Source: Arion vulgaris
Lineage: Eukaryota > Mollusca > Gastropoda > Stylommatophora > Arionidae
Reading direction: 5' to 3'
DNA: 64,000 bases
Assembly: GCA_020796225.1 (NCBI GenBank)
Contig: CM036754.1
Coordinates: 69,897,940-69,961,939, forward strand
Numbering within the stretch: position 1 is the stretch's first letter; each line of letters starts with the position of its first letter. Shown here in pieces: positions 55,166 to 64,000 of this stretch. The notes beneath the pieces are model-generated. The model saw only the letters and a list, made by a program, of their open reading frames with translations. It was not told the DNA's origin and searched no databases. A program made the position numbers and the translations under genes.

Positions 55166-56425
55166 TCCCTGTAACCACTCGGACGGGCCCCGGTAACCAC
55201 TCGGGCGGGTCCCTGTAACCACTCGGACGGGCCCCGGTAACCACTCGGGCGGGTCCCTGTAACCACTCGGACGGGCCCCGGTAACCACTCGGGCGGGTCC
55301 CTGTAACCACTCGGGCGGGCCCCGGTAACCATTCGGGCGGGTCCCTGTAACCACTCGGACGGGCCCTGTAACCACTCGGACGGGCCCCGGTAACCACTCG
55401 GGCGGGTCCCTGTAACCACTCGGACGGGCCCCGGTAACCACTCGGGCGGGTCCCTGTAACCACTCGGACGGGCCCCGGTAACCATTCGGGCGGTCCCTGT
55501 AACCACTCGGACGGGCCCCGGTAACCACTCGGGCGGGTCCCTGTAACCACTCGGACGGGCCCCGGTAACCAATCGGGCGGGTCCCTGTAACCACTTGGGC
55601 GGGCCCCGGTAACCACGGGCGGGCACCTGTAACCACTCGGGCGGGTCCCAGGTAACCACTCAGGCGGGTCCCTGTAACCACTCGGGCGGGTCCCGGTAAC
55701 CACTCGGGCGGGTCCCTGTAACCACTCGGCGGGCCCTGGTAACCACTCGGGCGGGTCCCTGTAACCACTCAGGCGGGTCCCGGTAACCACTCGGTCGGGT
55801 CCCTGTAACCACTCAGGCGGGCCCGGTAACAACTCAGGCGGGCCCCGGTAACTACTCAGGCGGGCCCCGTAACCACTCAGGCGGGCCCCGGTAACCACTC
55901 GAGCGGGCCCCTGTAACCACTCAGGCGGGCCCCGGTAACCACTGGGCGGCCCGTAACCACTCGGGCGGCCCGTAACCACTCGGCGGCCCGGTAACCACTC
56001 GGCGGGCCCCGGTAACCACTCGGCGGGCCCCGGTAACCACTCGGCGGGCCCTGTAACCACTTGGGCGGGTCCCTTTAACCACTCGGCGGGTCCCTGTAAC
56101 CACTCGGCGGGCCCGTAACCACTCGGCGGCCCCGGTAACCACTCGGCGGGCCCGGTAACCACTCGGCGGGCCCCTGTAACCACTCAGGCGGGCCCGGTAA
56201 CCACTCGGGCGGGTCCCTTTAACCACTCGGCGGGTCCCTGTAACCACTCGGCGGGCCCCGGTAACCCTCGGCGGGCCCGGTAACCACTGGTGGGCCCGCG
56301 TAACCACTCAGGCGGGCCCCGTAACCACTCAGGCAGGCCCCGTAACCACTCAGGCGGGCCCCTGTAACCACTTGGGCGGGCCCCTGTAACCACTCGGGCG
56401 GGCCCCGGTAACCACTCGGGCGGGC
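55145..56425. repeat. 22-bp GC-rich array, about 58 copies, 44-bp dimer in the left half
   Basis: Units are TAACCACTCGGACGGGCCCC GG and TAACCACTCGGGCGGGTCCC TG. From 55,160 to about 55,700 the two types alternate regularly, and from about 55,800 the ggccccgg type dominates. The unit is the first 22 bases of SINE-B (inverted). Long open frames on the minus strand (up to 372 codons of GPAEWLP-like repeats) arise because the unit rarely contains a stop. Confidence 0.97.
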
Positions 56426-56429
56426 TACC

Positions 56430-56690
56430 CTAGTAAATCTTCTTCTTCGAACAGTCCATATCAACCACTTGTTTACCACTCTGTGTCATACGTACGTGAT
56501 CTGAGCCTAAGAGCGATTGTACGTTATGCCAGTTATGTGCCTACAAGTAGTCAACACATCCGATTTATGCGAGGCTTTTATTTACTAGGGTAGCTTCCTA
56601 GGTCCTACATCAGTCGACTCCTTCGACATGCCTTGTAGGTCGTAGTTGTATTTTTCTTTGCTTCCCAAGCAGGCCCAGCACCACGCGGAG
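56430..56690 (-). mobile_element. SINE-A, near full length
   Basis: Minus: ccgcgtggtgctgggcctgc, aaag, tgtcgaaggagtcgactga, tagtaaataaaagcctcgca, tactacttgtaggcacataac, gagtggtaaacaagtggttg, and a (GAA)n tail at 56,438. Confidence 0.75.
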
Positions 56691-56846
56691 GCCTAGTAAA
56701 TAAAAGCGTAGTAGAAATCGGAAGTACTGGCCTACGTGTAGACACATAACTGTCACAACGTAGAATCGCTCTTAAGCTTAGATCACATACTAATCACAGA
56801 GTGGTAAACAAGTGGTCGTTATGAAGATGTCAAAGAAGAAGAAACG
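56691..56846 (+). mobile_element. SINE-A 3' part, head-to-head with the previous
   Basis: cctagtaaataaaagcgtag, gaaatcggaagtactggcct, acacataactgtcacaacgt, gagtggtaaacaagtggtcg, then AAGAAGAAGAAA. With 56,430-56,690 it makes a large inverted repeat. It may be the missing 3' part of 54,808-54,913. Confidence 0.7.
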
Positions 56847-56874
56847 TTATGGATTATGTTCGTCATAATACTAA

Positions 56875-57290
56875 AAATAGCTAAACACGTAAACACAAAG
56901 TACTACAGTTTTACAATATACATAAACAGTGACGATAAACAGCAACGTTTCGACCAAAATCCTTTATCAAGCAAACAATACAACAAGAATGACGAATTTC
57001 GAGAAACACTACAAATGGACGATTACATGTGGTCATTATCCACTACATTATCCACTATATTGTTTATTGTTTCTCTTCTTTTCCACTTTCGGTTTTTGTG
57101 TTGCACTCATTTCGTTGTTCGTTTTTATTCCCACCACATGTAATCGTCCATTTGTAGTGTTCCTCGAAATTCGTCATTCTTGTTGTATTGTTTGTTTGAT
57201 AAAGGCCTTTTGTTGCTGTTTATCGTCACTGTTTATGTATTTTGTAAATCTGTAGTACTTTGTGTTTACGTGTTTAGCTATTTTTCAAAG
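56875..57290. mobile_element. Long hairpin (foldback) element, about 155-bp arms
   Basis: Left arm 56,878-57,035 and right arm 57,125-57,287 are near-perfect inverted copies: for example AAACACGTAAACACAAAGTA / TACTTTGTGTTTACGTGTTT, and GGACGATTACATGTGGT / ACCACATGTAATCGTCC. The main difference is the stretch gtttcgaccaaaat in the left arm against aaaaggc in the right. The loop is about 90 bp. The 41.24-kb element is a relative. Confidence 0.85.
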
Positions 57291-57373
57291 TTTTACTGCA
57301 GTCTCCACCTTTTTACTAAAACAAGGAAACATTACAATGATTTTAAAACTATGGAGGTTTTAGTAAATGCACT

Positions 57374-57706
57374 GGGGGACTGCCTAGAGTAGTTGATAGT
57401 AGCTCGGCCTGCTAGCTGTGAGATGCCTCATAGCTCGGTTAGAACAGTAGGTGTCCGGCATTTGTTTGAGTCCCTGGTCTTACTCAGGACGATAACGTGA
57501 GTACCTCTGAAGTCGGAGAAAATCTCCTGTATGGCGAGGGAATACTAATTACGAGTACATTGAGCAACGGCTGCCAGTGCAAGTAATTTACAATGTGCAG
57601 CTGCTGCCATTGTAAGAAATTGGAAAAACCGATTTTCACGCAAAAATCAGTTTCAGAGATGAAACTTCGTCTGAGTTGAAAGCGGACACAAAAAAAAAAA
57701 AAAAAA
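57374..57706 (+). mobile_element. SINE-H, intact, with poly(A) and 12-bp TSD
   Basis: AGTAAATGCACT occurs at 57,362-57,373 and again at 57,707-57,718. Between them is a body with a tRNA-like segment (catagctcggttagaacagt A box, ggcatttgtttgagtccctg B box) and an (A)18 tail. Perfect TSD and a long tail indicate a recent insertion. No second copy was noticed in the window. Confidence 0.88.
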
Positions 57707-57719
57707 AGTAAATGCACTT

Positions 57720-57925
57720 AAAATGGCTTCAGTGTAGGTTGGTGTTCAGTATCACCACATCAAACAGCTCGATGAGATCGGTTTTAATGAAATTATGATC
57801 GGAGGTATAGTTTGATTTATAGCCGATCACTGATCCTTACTTTGCATGTGTCTTCCATCCCATTTATACTTGTATTGATCATCATCTAACTTGTCTCTGC
57901 CGAAACATGACTTCCATGTCAGGAA
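57720..57925. other. No recognisable feature
   Basis: Unassigned. Confidence 0.4.
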
Positions 57926-57929
57926 ATCT

Positions 57930-58410
57930 AATTTCCTTGGTGTTCTGTGTGAGGTGCTCAATCTCTGTCAAAACTTGGTTCACATGTATGCAGCTCTAAA
58001 TGGCTGTCTGTTCTGTGGGAGGTGTCCGTCTTCTGCCGAAACTTGGCTCCCATGAAAACAACTCTAAATACCTTTCTGTTCTGTGGGAGGTGTCCGTCTT
58101 CTGCCAAAACTTGGCTCCCATGAAAACAACTCTAAATACCTTTCTGTTCTGTGGGAGGTGTCCGTCTTCTGCCAAAACTTGGCTCCCATGAAAACAACTC
58201 TAAATACCTTTCTGTTCTGTGGGAGGTGTCCGTCTTCTGCAGAAACTTGGCTCCCATGAAAACAGCTCTAAATGCGTTCCTGTTCTGTGTGAGGTGTCCG
58301 TCTTCTGCCGAAACTTGGCTCCCATGAAAGCAACTCAAAATGCCTTCCTGTTCTGTGTGAGGTGTCTGAGCTCTATCGAAATATGTCTTCTATGAAAGCA
58401 GCACTAGATA
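57930..58410. repeat. 68-bp minisatellite, about seven copies
   Basis: The unit is AACTCTAAATACCTTTCTGT, TCTGTGGGAGGTGTCCGTCT, TCTGCCAAAACTTGGCTCCC, ATGAAAAC. Edge copies are diverged. Confidence 0.93.
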
Positions 58411-58439
58411 CCTTCTTGTCCTATGTCAGGTGTCCAACT

Positions 58440-58860
58440 TCTACCGAAAGTATTCTCAATTAGTCTTAAACATCCTGCACTTATCTTTTTCTTGGTTGTC
58501 TTCTCCTTACTCTGTCAAATATCATGCCCCTCAGATTGATCTTCTCCAGAACATTATCCTGTCTTTTTTTTTACATGTCCAAGTTATTCAATTTGTCTCA
58601 ATCGTTATCAACCACTTCTCTTCAATTTTAAACTGTTACAAAATAAACATATTTGTTCTCTGTCTACGGCATTCATATTACTTTTCTGCATTACTTGTAT
58701 TCAAGGCATTATTCCTATTTCAACTGTTGTATCCATAATCCATACCTCATATCTGTACGTTACTATGAAAACAATGTATGCTCTTACTAATTTAAGTTTT
58801 GAATTTATAACAATTCTCTTCCATAGCCGTTATAGTGGGGTTTTTTTTGTTCAATTTTTG
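58440..58860 (-). mobile_element. LINE C-terminal fragment, highly decayed
   Basis: Minus pieces read AYIVFIVTYRYEVWIMDTT, TVEIGIM, then IEYLGHVKKRQDNVLEKI-like and NLRGMIFDRVRRRQPRKR. The Y.YE.W.M start and the YLGHVK...GM..RVRRR..RKR end follow the usual order of post-RT domains. Confidence 0.6.
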
Positions 58861-58976
58861 CAGACACGTTCATTATTTAACATATTTTCTTTATAATATT
58901 TGTATCGCATCTTAGCTCAAGACCATGTTCATTCTTATTTTTGTATTTCTTTTATAACATTGTCATTGCATGTTAG

Positions 58977-59409
58977 CTTCTTCTTCTTTAAACGCTCCAT
59001 ATTAACCACTTGTTAACCACTCTGTGTGATTTGTATGTGATCGTAACCTAAGAGCAATTTACGTTGTGTCAGTTATGTGCCTACAAGTAGACCAGCCAGA
59101 GGTGGCTCGTCATTAAGGGCCAGTGGGGCCTGGCCTCACCAATAATCGAAAGGGGGAAACTTCCCGGAATAGACAAATAATAGTAAATTCTCCAAAAACC
59201 CTGATTTTTTCGAAAATTGGTGTCTGGCCCCGTCTAGAAAAATGACTACGAGCCGCTACTGACACCAGCACAACTAATTTCTCCGACGTTTTCTATTTAT
59301 TAGGTTAGCTTCTCTAGGTCCTAAATCAGTCGCCTCTTACGACATGCCTTGTAGGTCGCAGTATTACTTTTCTTTGATTTCCTTGCGGCCCGACACCACC
59401 CGGCGACTG
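58977..59409 (-). mobile_element. SINE-A containing a hAT-type MITE
   Basis: Minus: ggtgtcgggccgcaaggaaa, tgtcgtaagaggcgactgat, ctaataaatagaaaacgtcg, [MITE], tctacttgtaggcacataac, gagtggttaacaagtggtta, tail GAAGAAGAAG at 58,978. Outside the MITE it is full length. Confidence 0.78.
59097..59261. mobile_element. hAT-type MITE, 165 bp, 8-bp TSD
   Basis: Starts CAGAGGTGGCTCGTCATTAA and ends ACTACGAGCCGCTACTG. Flanks AGACCAGC (59,089-59,096) and ACACCAGC (59,262-59,269) form an 8-bp TSD with one mismatch. Uninterrupted SINE-A copies read gtagg(c)ccagcaca or similar at this point, which gives the empty site. Confidence 0.88.
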
Positions 59410-59919
59410 CATGGAAGCACAAATCCATATTCATTTGTTCTTATTTCTGTATTCCTTTTATAAGATTCTCATTACGTGTCAGTACAATGTCATGTTCATT
59501 ATTTTATAAAAAAATTCCTTTATAACATTCTCATCGCATGTTAGTGCAATGTCTTTTTCATTATTATTTATTATTTCATTTATAACATTTTCATTGCATT
59601 TTAACGCAATGCCATGTTCATTCTTATTATGTAAATTTCTTTTATAACATTCCATCACATGTTAGCAATTAACCTAACAATTCAAAACTGTCAATTATTA
59701 GCATATTTGAACGTATATTGCTGAACACTAAAATGTATTTCATTGCCAGGGTCTATATTTTATACGTGTTATGTGCTGCATATCTCTCTGTATCTGATTT
59801 AGCTTTCAAATGGTTCCGTTATCTCACAATTGAATTTGTGGAGGTTACTGTGCTTTTCTGTTATAAAATCACACTTTTTTGTTCAGTTATCAACCGCAAT
59901 GTCTAACAGAACTATCAAT

Positions 59920-60705
59920 GTTATGTTATGTTATGTTACGTTACGTTATGCTATGTTATGTTATGTTATGTTGTTATGTTATGTTATGTTTTGTCATATT
60001 ATGTTATGTTATGTCATTATGTTATGTTATGTTGTTATCTTATGTTATGTTATGTTGTTATGTTATGTTATGTTGTTATGTTATGTTATGTTATGTTATG
60101 TTGTTATGTTATTTTATGTTATGTTATGTTATGTTATGTTATGTTGTTATGTTATGTTATGTTATGTTGTTATGTTATGTTATATTATCTTATGGTATGG
60201 TGTTATCTTATGTTATGTTGTTATGTTATGTTGTGTTATGTTATGTTATGTTATGTTATGTTGTTATGTTATGTTATCTTATGTTGTTATGTTATGGTAT
60301 GTTATGTTGTTATGTTATGTTATCTTATGTTGTTATGTTATAGTATGTTATGTTGTTATGTTATGTTATATTATCTTATGTTATGTTTTATCTATGTTAT
60401 GTTATGTTGTTATCTTATGTTATGTTATGTTGTTATGTTATGTTATGTTATGCTATGTTATGTTATGTTATGTTGTTATGTTATGTTATGTATTTATATT
60501 GTTATCTTATGTTATGTTATCTTATGTTATGTTGTTATGTTATGTTATGTATGTTATTTATGTTATATTCATGTTAGTTATTTATCTTATGTTATGTTTT
60601 ATGTTATGTTATGTTATGTTATTGTTATTTTTGTTATTATGTTATGTTATGTTGTTATGTTTTGTTGTTATGTAATGTTATGTTGATATGTTATGTTATG
60701 TTAGC
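59920..60705. repeat. (ATGTT)n pentanucleotide array, about 0.8 kb
   Basis: Long runs of TTATG with a regular 'ttatgttgttatg' phase slip every 3-6 units. The complementary motif CATAA forms the tail of the RNase H LINE 3' ends at 6,588 and 49,145. Frames of CYVML repeats are artefacts. Confidence 0.97.
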
Positions 60706-60854
60706 AAAAATAACAATCACCCAAGGCACCAGAACAGCGCACCACAAAAACAGAAAACCAAGACAATGGGTAGCAACCCGGTAGCAGTGTGACGACAAAA
60801 GATGTAGAAAAGAAGTTGAAAGCGATGCTAAAAGGTTTGTTTGACGATGTATTA
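60706..60854. repeat. Short dispersed repeat shared with 62,215-62,300
   Basis: accaagacaatgggtagcaa, cccggtagcagtgtgacgac, aaaagatg resembles accaagcaacacaaaa..., taacacaatagcagtatgac, gacaaagaag at 62,235. Nature unknown. Confidence 0.4.
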
Positions 60855-60980
60855 GGTGACCATTCAGAAAGCAATGGTAAACGATTGAACGTATAAATGG
60901 TGCACAGAAAATCAACGACTCGTTTACTGTGGTTGATAACTACGTTCTGTAAAGGATGTGCCTCGATTGTCATTTTTCAT
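60855..60980 (+). mobile_element. SINE-C 3' part
   Basis: cattcagaaagcaatggtaa, acgattgaacgtataaatgg, aatcaacgactcgtttactg, tggttgat, ctgtaaaggatgtgcctcga: the inverse of the 2.8-, 23.6-, 31.5- and 32.0-kb copies. Confidence 0.75.
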
Positions 60981-61036
60981 TAGGTTGCTATATGTTGTAT
61001 TACAGTTTATGAAGTGCAAAAACAAATACATGTGAT

Positions 61037-61320
61037 ATGCGATGCCTGCACAAAGTTACCAGCAACAACAGAAAATACATAGTCACCGAGATCAGCATAG
61101 GAAAGAAAGTTAGTGCAGAACCTTGCTGGAATTATATTGAGAAACAAAGAATGAAGTGGCTTGACCATTTAAAAACAATGCACCAAACCCCACAGTATCA
61201 GAGTCTTCTACAACAGAACATAAGGAAGAAAGGCGAGTGGAAGACCATGAAAATTAAGGTTAGATGGCATAGCAGAATCCTGTCGAAGAGAAAAAACAAC
61301 TATCAGCCAAGTCACTAAAC
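61037..61320 (+). mobile_element. LINE-5-like C-terminal fragment
   Basis: An open frame of about 93 codons contains MRCLHKVTSNNRKYIVTEIS, then PCWNYIEKQRMKWLDHLKTM and HQTPQYQSLLQQN. The order matches CLRKAGGVTRKHRLRNEDI ... YIERQKIQLFGHLMRM of the 39.1-kb copy, a diverged subfamily. Confidence 0.75.
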
Positions 61321-61324
61321 CAGC

Positions 61325-62200
61325 ATTTCCCAAAGTGGGCGATACCGCCTCCCAGTGGCGCTGAAGCGTTGCTAGGGGAGGAAGGGGGCGATGGTGGGTT
61401 CAGAGGAATTTGGGGAGTGTTCAGGCGATTAGGGGTCAGGGACTTCTTAAGGAAGAAATTAATAATAAATATTTTTAAATAAATTATTTTCGTGATTTCG
61501 CGATTTAAAATTGCGATTTAGAATAATTTAAAATTTGAATTCTTCAGTTTAATTCATCTTAACTTGGTCTTATACCATCATTTTTACATCAATTTTCTAT
61601 TTCATGCATATAATCATTTGATAATTGACCATGTATGACAGAAATATATATCAATTTTCTATTCAAAAGAAATAGCGACATGTATAAATAGTTGTCATTG
61701 GGGAGGAGGGAGGGAGTGGCAGCTGTTATAATTGGAATGGGTGACAGAAGTTATATCAATGGCATTGGGCAGAAACAGTTTGAAATCTATGATAAATTAA
61801 TATCAATCATTTCATGCATAAACATTATAAATTCACGCATTTGCAATATAATCAATGCAGTTAGCAAAATAATAAAAGAGACAGAAATTTTCATTTCAGT
61901 TTGAATAATCTTATTTCCCCCTTAGACAAGTATATAATTTTCTTTTCATGCATATAATCATTTGATAATTCACCATGTATGACAGAAATATATATCAATT
62001 TTCTATTTCATGCATATAATCATTTGATAATTGACCATGTATGATAGAAATATATATCAATTTTCAATGTCAAAGAGTAAATAGGCATGTATAAATAGTT
62101 GTGCGTTGGGGAGAGGGAAGGCGTTGGCAAGCTGTTATAATGTGGAAGGGCGTGACAAAGTTTATGGTCTGCAAAGTGGACGGTGGGCTGAAAAAGTTTG
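61325..62200 (+). mobile_element. hAT-like non-autonomous element, rearranged
   Basis: Starts with catttcccaaagtgggcgat, carries gaagaaattaataataaata and gctgttataatgtggaaggg / gcaaagtggacggtgggctg. A 60-62-bp segment (ttcatgcatataatcatttg, ataattgaccatgtatgac, agaaatatatatcaattttc) is present three times, at 61,603, 61,945 and about 62,005, the last two in tandem. Confidence 0.65.
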
Positions 62201-62299
62201 GTAATCTATGCACAAAATTAAACCAACAAAAACCAAGCAACACAAAAACAAAAAGTCACGACATTTGGCATAACACAATAGCAGTATGACGACAAAGAA

Positions 62300-62740
62300 G
62301 AAAAAAGAAAGCAAGCGTTTTCAGTTTCAGTTTGGAATATCTTCATTGCGCCCCAGACAAGTCCATAGGGGAAGGTAAAGAAGAATGGCTCTTCATGTTT
62401 TTTACCTTGACTAACCTAGTCCTACGTTGTGTCTGTCGTCTTTATCCATGTACAAAAGATTCATTAGTTTGTTTTGTCTCTTTTATGTCATTGGCTTATA
62501 GGTTAATTGTATTTCTAGATTTTTTTTTAGTTAAATTCTAACTTTCCTTTTCTTCGAAATATTGTTGACATATTCAGTGCTGTTTCCTGTACTTTCTTGT
62601 ATCATTATCTTGCGTAACTCACACATACGTATGTGCGGTTTTTTTCTTTAGAGTATTGTTTCACTAGATTATTGCGTTAACTCAAGAGTATCATATTCAG
62701 ACCACTAATATAGAAGTATGGACTCTGTGATCTCGGCTGC
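62300..62740. other. No recognisable feature
   Basis: Only short frames. No repeat homology noticed. Confidence 0.4.
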
Positions 62741-62744
62741 CTAC

Positions 62745-63240
62745 ATAATAGCTGTCTATCGCAAGCGATGATGACAACAGTCTGAGGCGTGTGCTGCTAC
62801 ACCTCTCTGGTGTGTGTGGAGGTGACTATAAAGTCCAATCCTAGAACACAGATCCCCTACCACAAGTGAGGAATACATGATCAAGGTTAGACGTGTGGGT
62901 GTTGTGTGTTCTGTAAAACACAACGTCGCACATTTATGTATAATATTGCTGCTGAGTTCTTTCAATCTCAGGCCATTCAACATCTTCTCCCTCTGTCTTC
63001 CACGATCTCTCCATCGCAGAATTTTACCTGTAGTTACCAAATGTTCTAAAGCTTCTCTTTGCATCATATGCGCGAAGAACCATGATTGTCTGATTTTTAT
63101 TCTTTTGATAAGGTTTCTTTGTGTAGCTGGATTAAAACCTATAATTTGTTTTGTTTTCTTGCTGTCCTGATTTCGCATTCTCGTAAACCACATTTGTTCA
63201 ATGATCTATTGATTGTTTGTCCTTGTCCATGATTCGCTGT
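62745..63240 (-). mobile_element. LINE-3 C-terminus and 3' end
   Basis: Minus frame: NLIKRIKIRQSWFFAHMMQR, EALEHLVTTGKILRWRDRGR, QREKMLNGLRLKELSSNIIH, then the 3' region (ggaggtgactataaagtcca inverse and tctgaggctgt..tcatcgc). The frame is open for about 145 codons and gives the family's reference end. Confidence 0.82.
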
Positions 63241-63339
63241 CATACACAAGTATTGTTTCAATATAGCACTAGAGTACTCGTTTTCGCAATTTCATTGGTA
63301 GTGAATTCACTAGTATGTTCTTCATTTCATAAAAGCTGT

Positions 63340-63545
63340 TTTCCTTAGCTATTCTACTTCTAATCTATTTGTTACATATTCTTCAATCTATGTGTAGTGA
63401 GCTATTCTACTTCTAATCTATTTGTATAAGGCTTGAGCTATTCTACTTCTAATCTATGTTGTAAGTTGTATTCTATCAATCTATGTTGAGAGCTATTCTA
63501 CTTCAATCTATTTGTCTGAGGCTATTCTACTTCTAACTATGTTAA
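63340..63545. repeat. About 27-40-bp repeat of GCTATTCTACTTCTAATCTA
   Basis: Six or seven copies of the motif followed by tttgt or tgttg with variable spacers. Several copies have lost single bases. Confidence 0.85.
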
Positions 63546-63589
63546 TTTTTTCATGTGTTAACAATGTTCATATACTTGAATGATGGACT

Positions 63590-64000
63590 TATTTCAGTGC
63601 TATGTTATTTCAGTGCTATGTTATTTAAGTGCTATGTTATTTCAGTGCTATGTTATTTCAGTGCTATGTTATTTCAGTGCTATGTTATTTCAGTGTTATG
63701 TTATTTCAGTGTTATGTTATTTCAGTGCTATGTTATTTCAGTGCTATGTTATTTCAGTGCTATGTTATTTCAGTGTTATGTTATTTCAGTGTTATGTTAT
63801 TTCAGTGCTATGTTATTTCAGTGATATGTTATTTCAGTGCTATGTTATTTCAGTGCTATGTTATTTCAGTGCTATGTTATTTCAGTGCTATGTTATTTCA
63901 GTGTTATGTTATTTCAGTGCTATGTTATTTCAGTGCTATGTTATTTCAGTGTTATGTTATTTCAGTGTTATGTTATTTCAGTGCTATGTTATTTCAGTGC
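63590..64000. repeat. 16-bp satellite array running off the window end
   Basis: About 25 copies of TTATTTCAGTGCTATG, with a C/T variant (gtgttatg). The array continues beyond position 64,000, so its true length is unknown. Confidence 0.97.

Larger units (their letters stand above)
58880..59665. repeat. About 66-bp degenerate array, interrupted by SINE-A
   Basis: Copies of tcttttataacattctcatt, gcatgttagtgcaatgtcat, gttcattcttatt lie at 58,900-58,976 and 59,425-59,660. A SINE-A occupies 58,977-59,409. Confidence 0.75.

Noticed and set aside
55065..56307. Minus-strand frames up to 372 codons with VVTGARPSGYR/EWLPGP repeats
   Set aside because: They come from a 22-bp GC-rich array seeded by a SINE. 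All three phases are open at once and there is no unique flanking coding sequence.
56929..57255. 108-codon frame rich in Phe/Cys
   Set aside because: It lies across the loop and right arm of a long hairpin element.
59830..60686. Frames of LCYVM repeats, 150-280 codons
   Set aside because: Pentanucleotide (ATGTT)n gives a five-residue periodic frame in several phases. Not a gene.
59920..60705. Telomeric repeat
   Set aside because: The motif is TTATG, not TTAGGG or a known animal telomere variant, and it is flanked by ordinary interspersed repeats on both sides.

Overview
This window looks like nuclear DNA of an animal, most likely a marine invertebrate, with a weak lean to molluscs or another lophotrochozoan. 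That is inferred from three things: an intron-style splice donor, many tRNA-headed SINEs together with decayed non-LTR retrotransposons whose C-terminal signatures are common in such genomes, and a very high load of tandem repeats. There is no bacterial gene organisation, no operon, no rRNA and no convincing functional tRNA gene. The species cannot be fixed from the sequence alone.

Only one host gene can be supported: a minus-strand, very long exon at about 7,981-14,006. It encodes roughly 2,009 residues of a serine/threonine-rich, probably nuclear protein that I do not recognise. Its frame is broken four times, each time by one base in a short A/T homopolymer, and each break can be bridged. 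This fits uncorrected long-read errors better than a pseudogene. It ends at a clear GT donor, so further exons should lie to the left.

Everything else is repeats. 0-7 kb: minisatellites, LINE 3' ends, a piggyBac-type MITE (3,926-4,152) and a 198-bp tandem repeat. 14-23 kb: LINE RNase H and RT fragments, nested MITEs, a SINE/LINE composite present in two copies, and an inverted-repeat pair. 24-31 kb: a cluster of arrays with 40-, 12-, 33-, 39- and 16-bp units. 31-44 kb: SINEs, MITEs, a 1.7-kb LINE with a recognisable reverse transcriptase, and more minisatellites. 44.2-47.0 kb: a 2.8-kb satellite whose unit is partly palindromic. 47-54 kb: LINE and SINE fragments and a 70-bp array. 54.8-57.7 kb: a nested SINE complex with a 22-bp array, a long hairpin element and an intact SINE with target-site duplications. 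58-64 kb: a 68-bp array, a 0.8-kb pentanucleotide array, more LINE and MITE pieces, and a 16-bp array that runs off the window end.

The main theme is how elements interact. At least two arrays (24.1-25.2 kb and 55.1-56.4 kb) are expansions of pieces of SINEs still present beside them. Several insertions can be dated relative to each other because an unoccupied paralogous copy lies elsewhere in the window. Family labels used here (SINE-A to H, LINE-1 to 6) are local names for this window, not database names.
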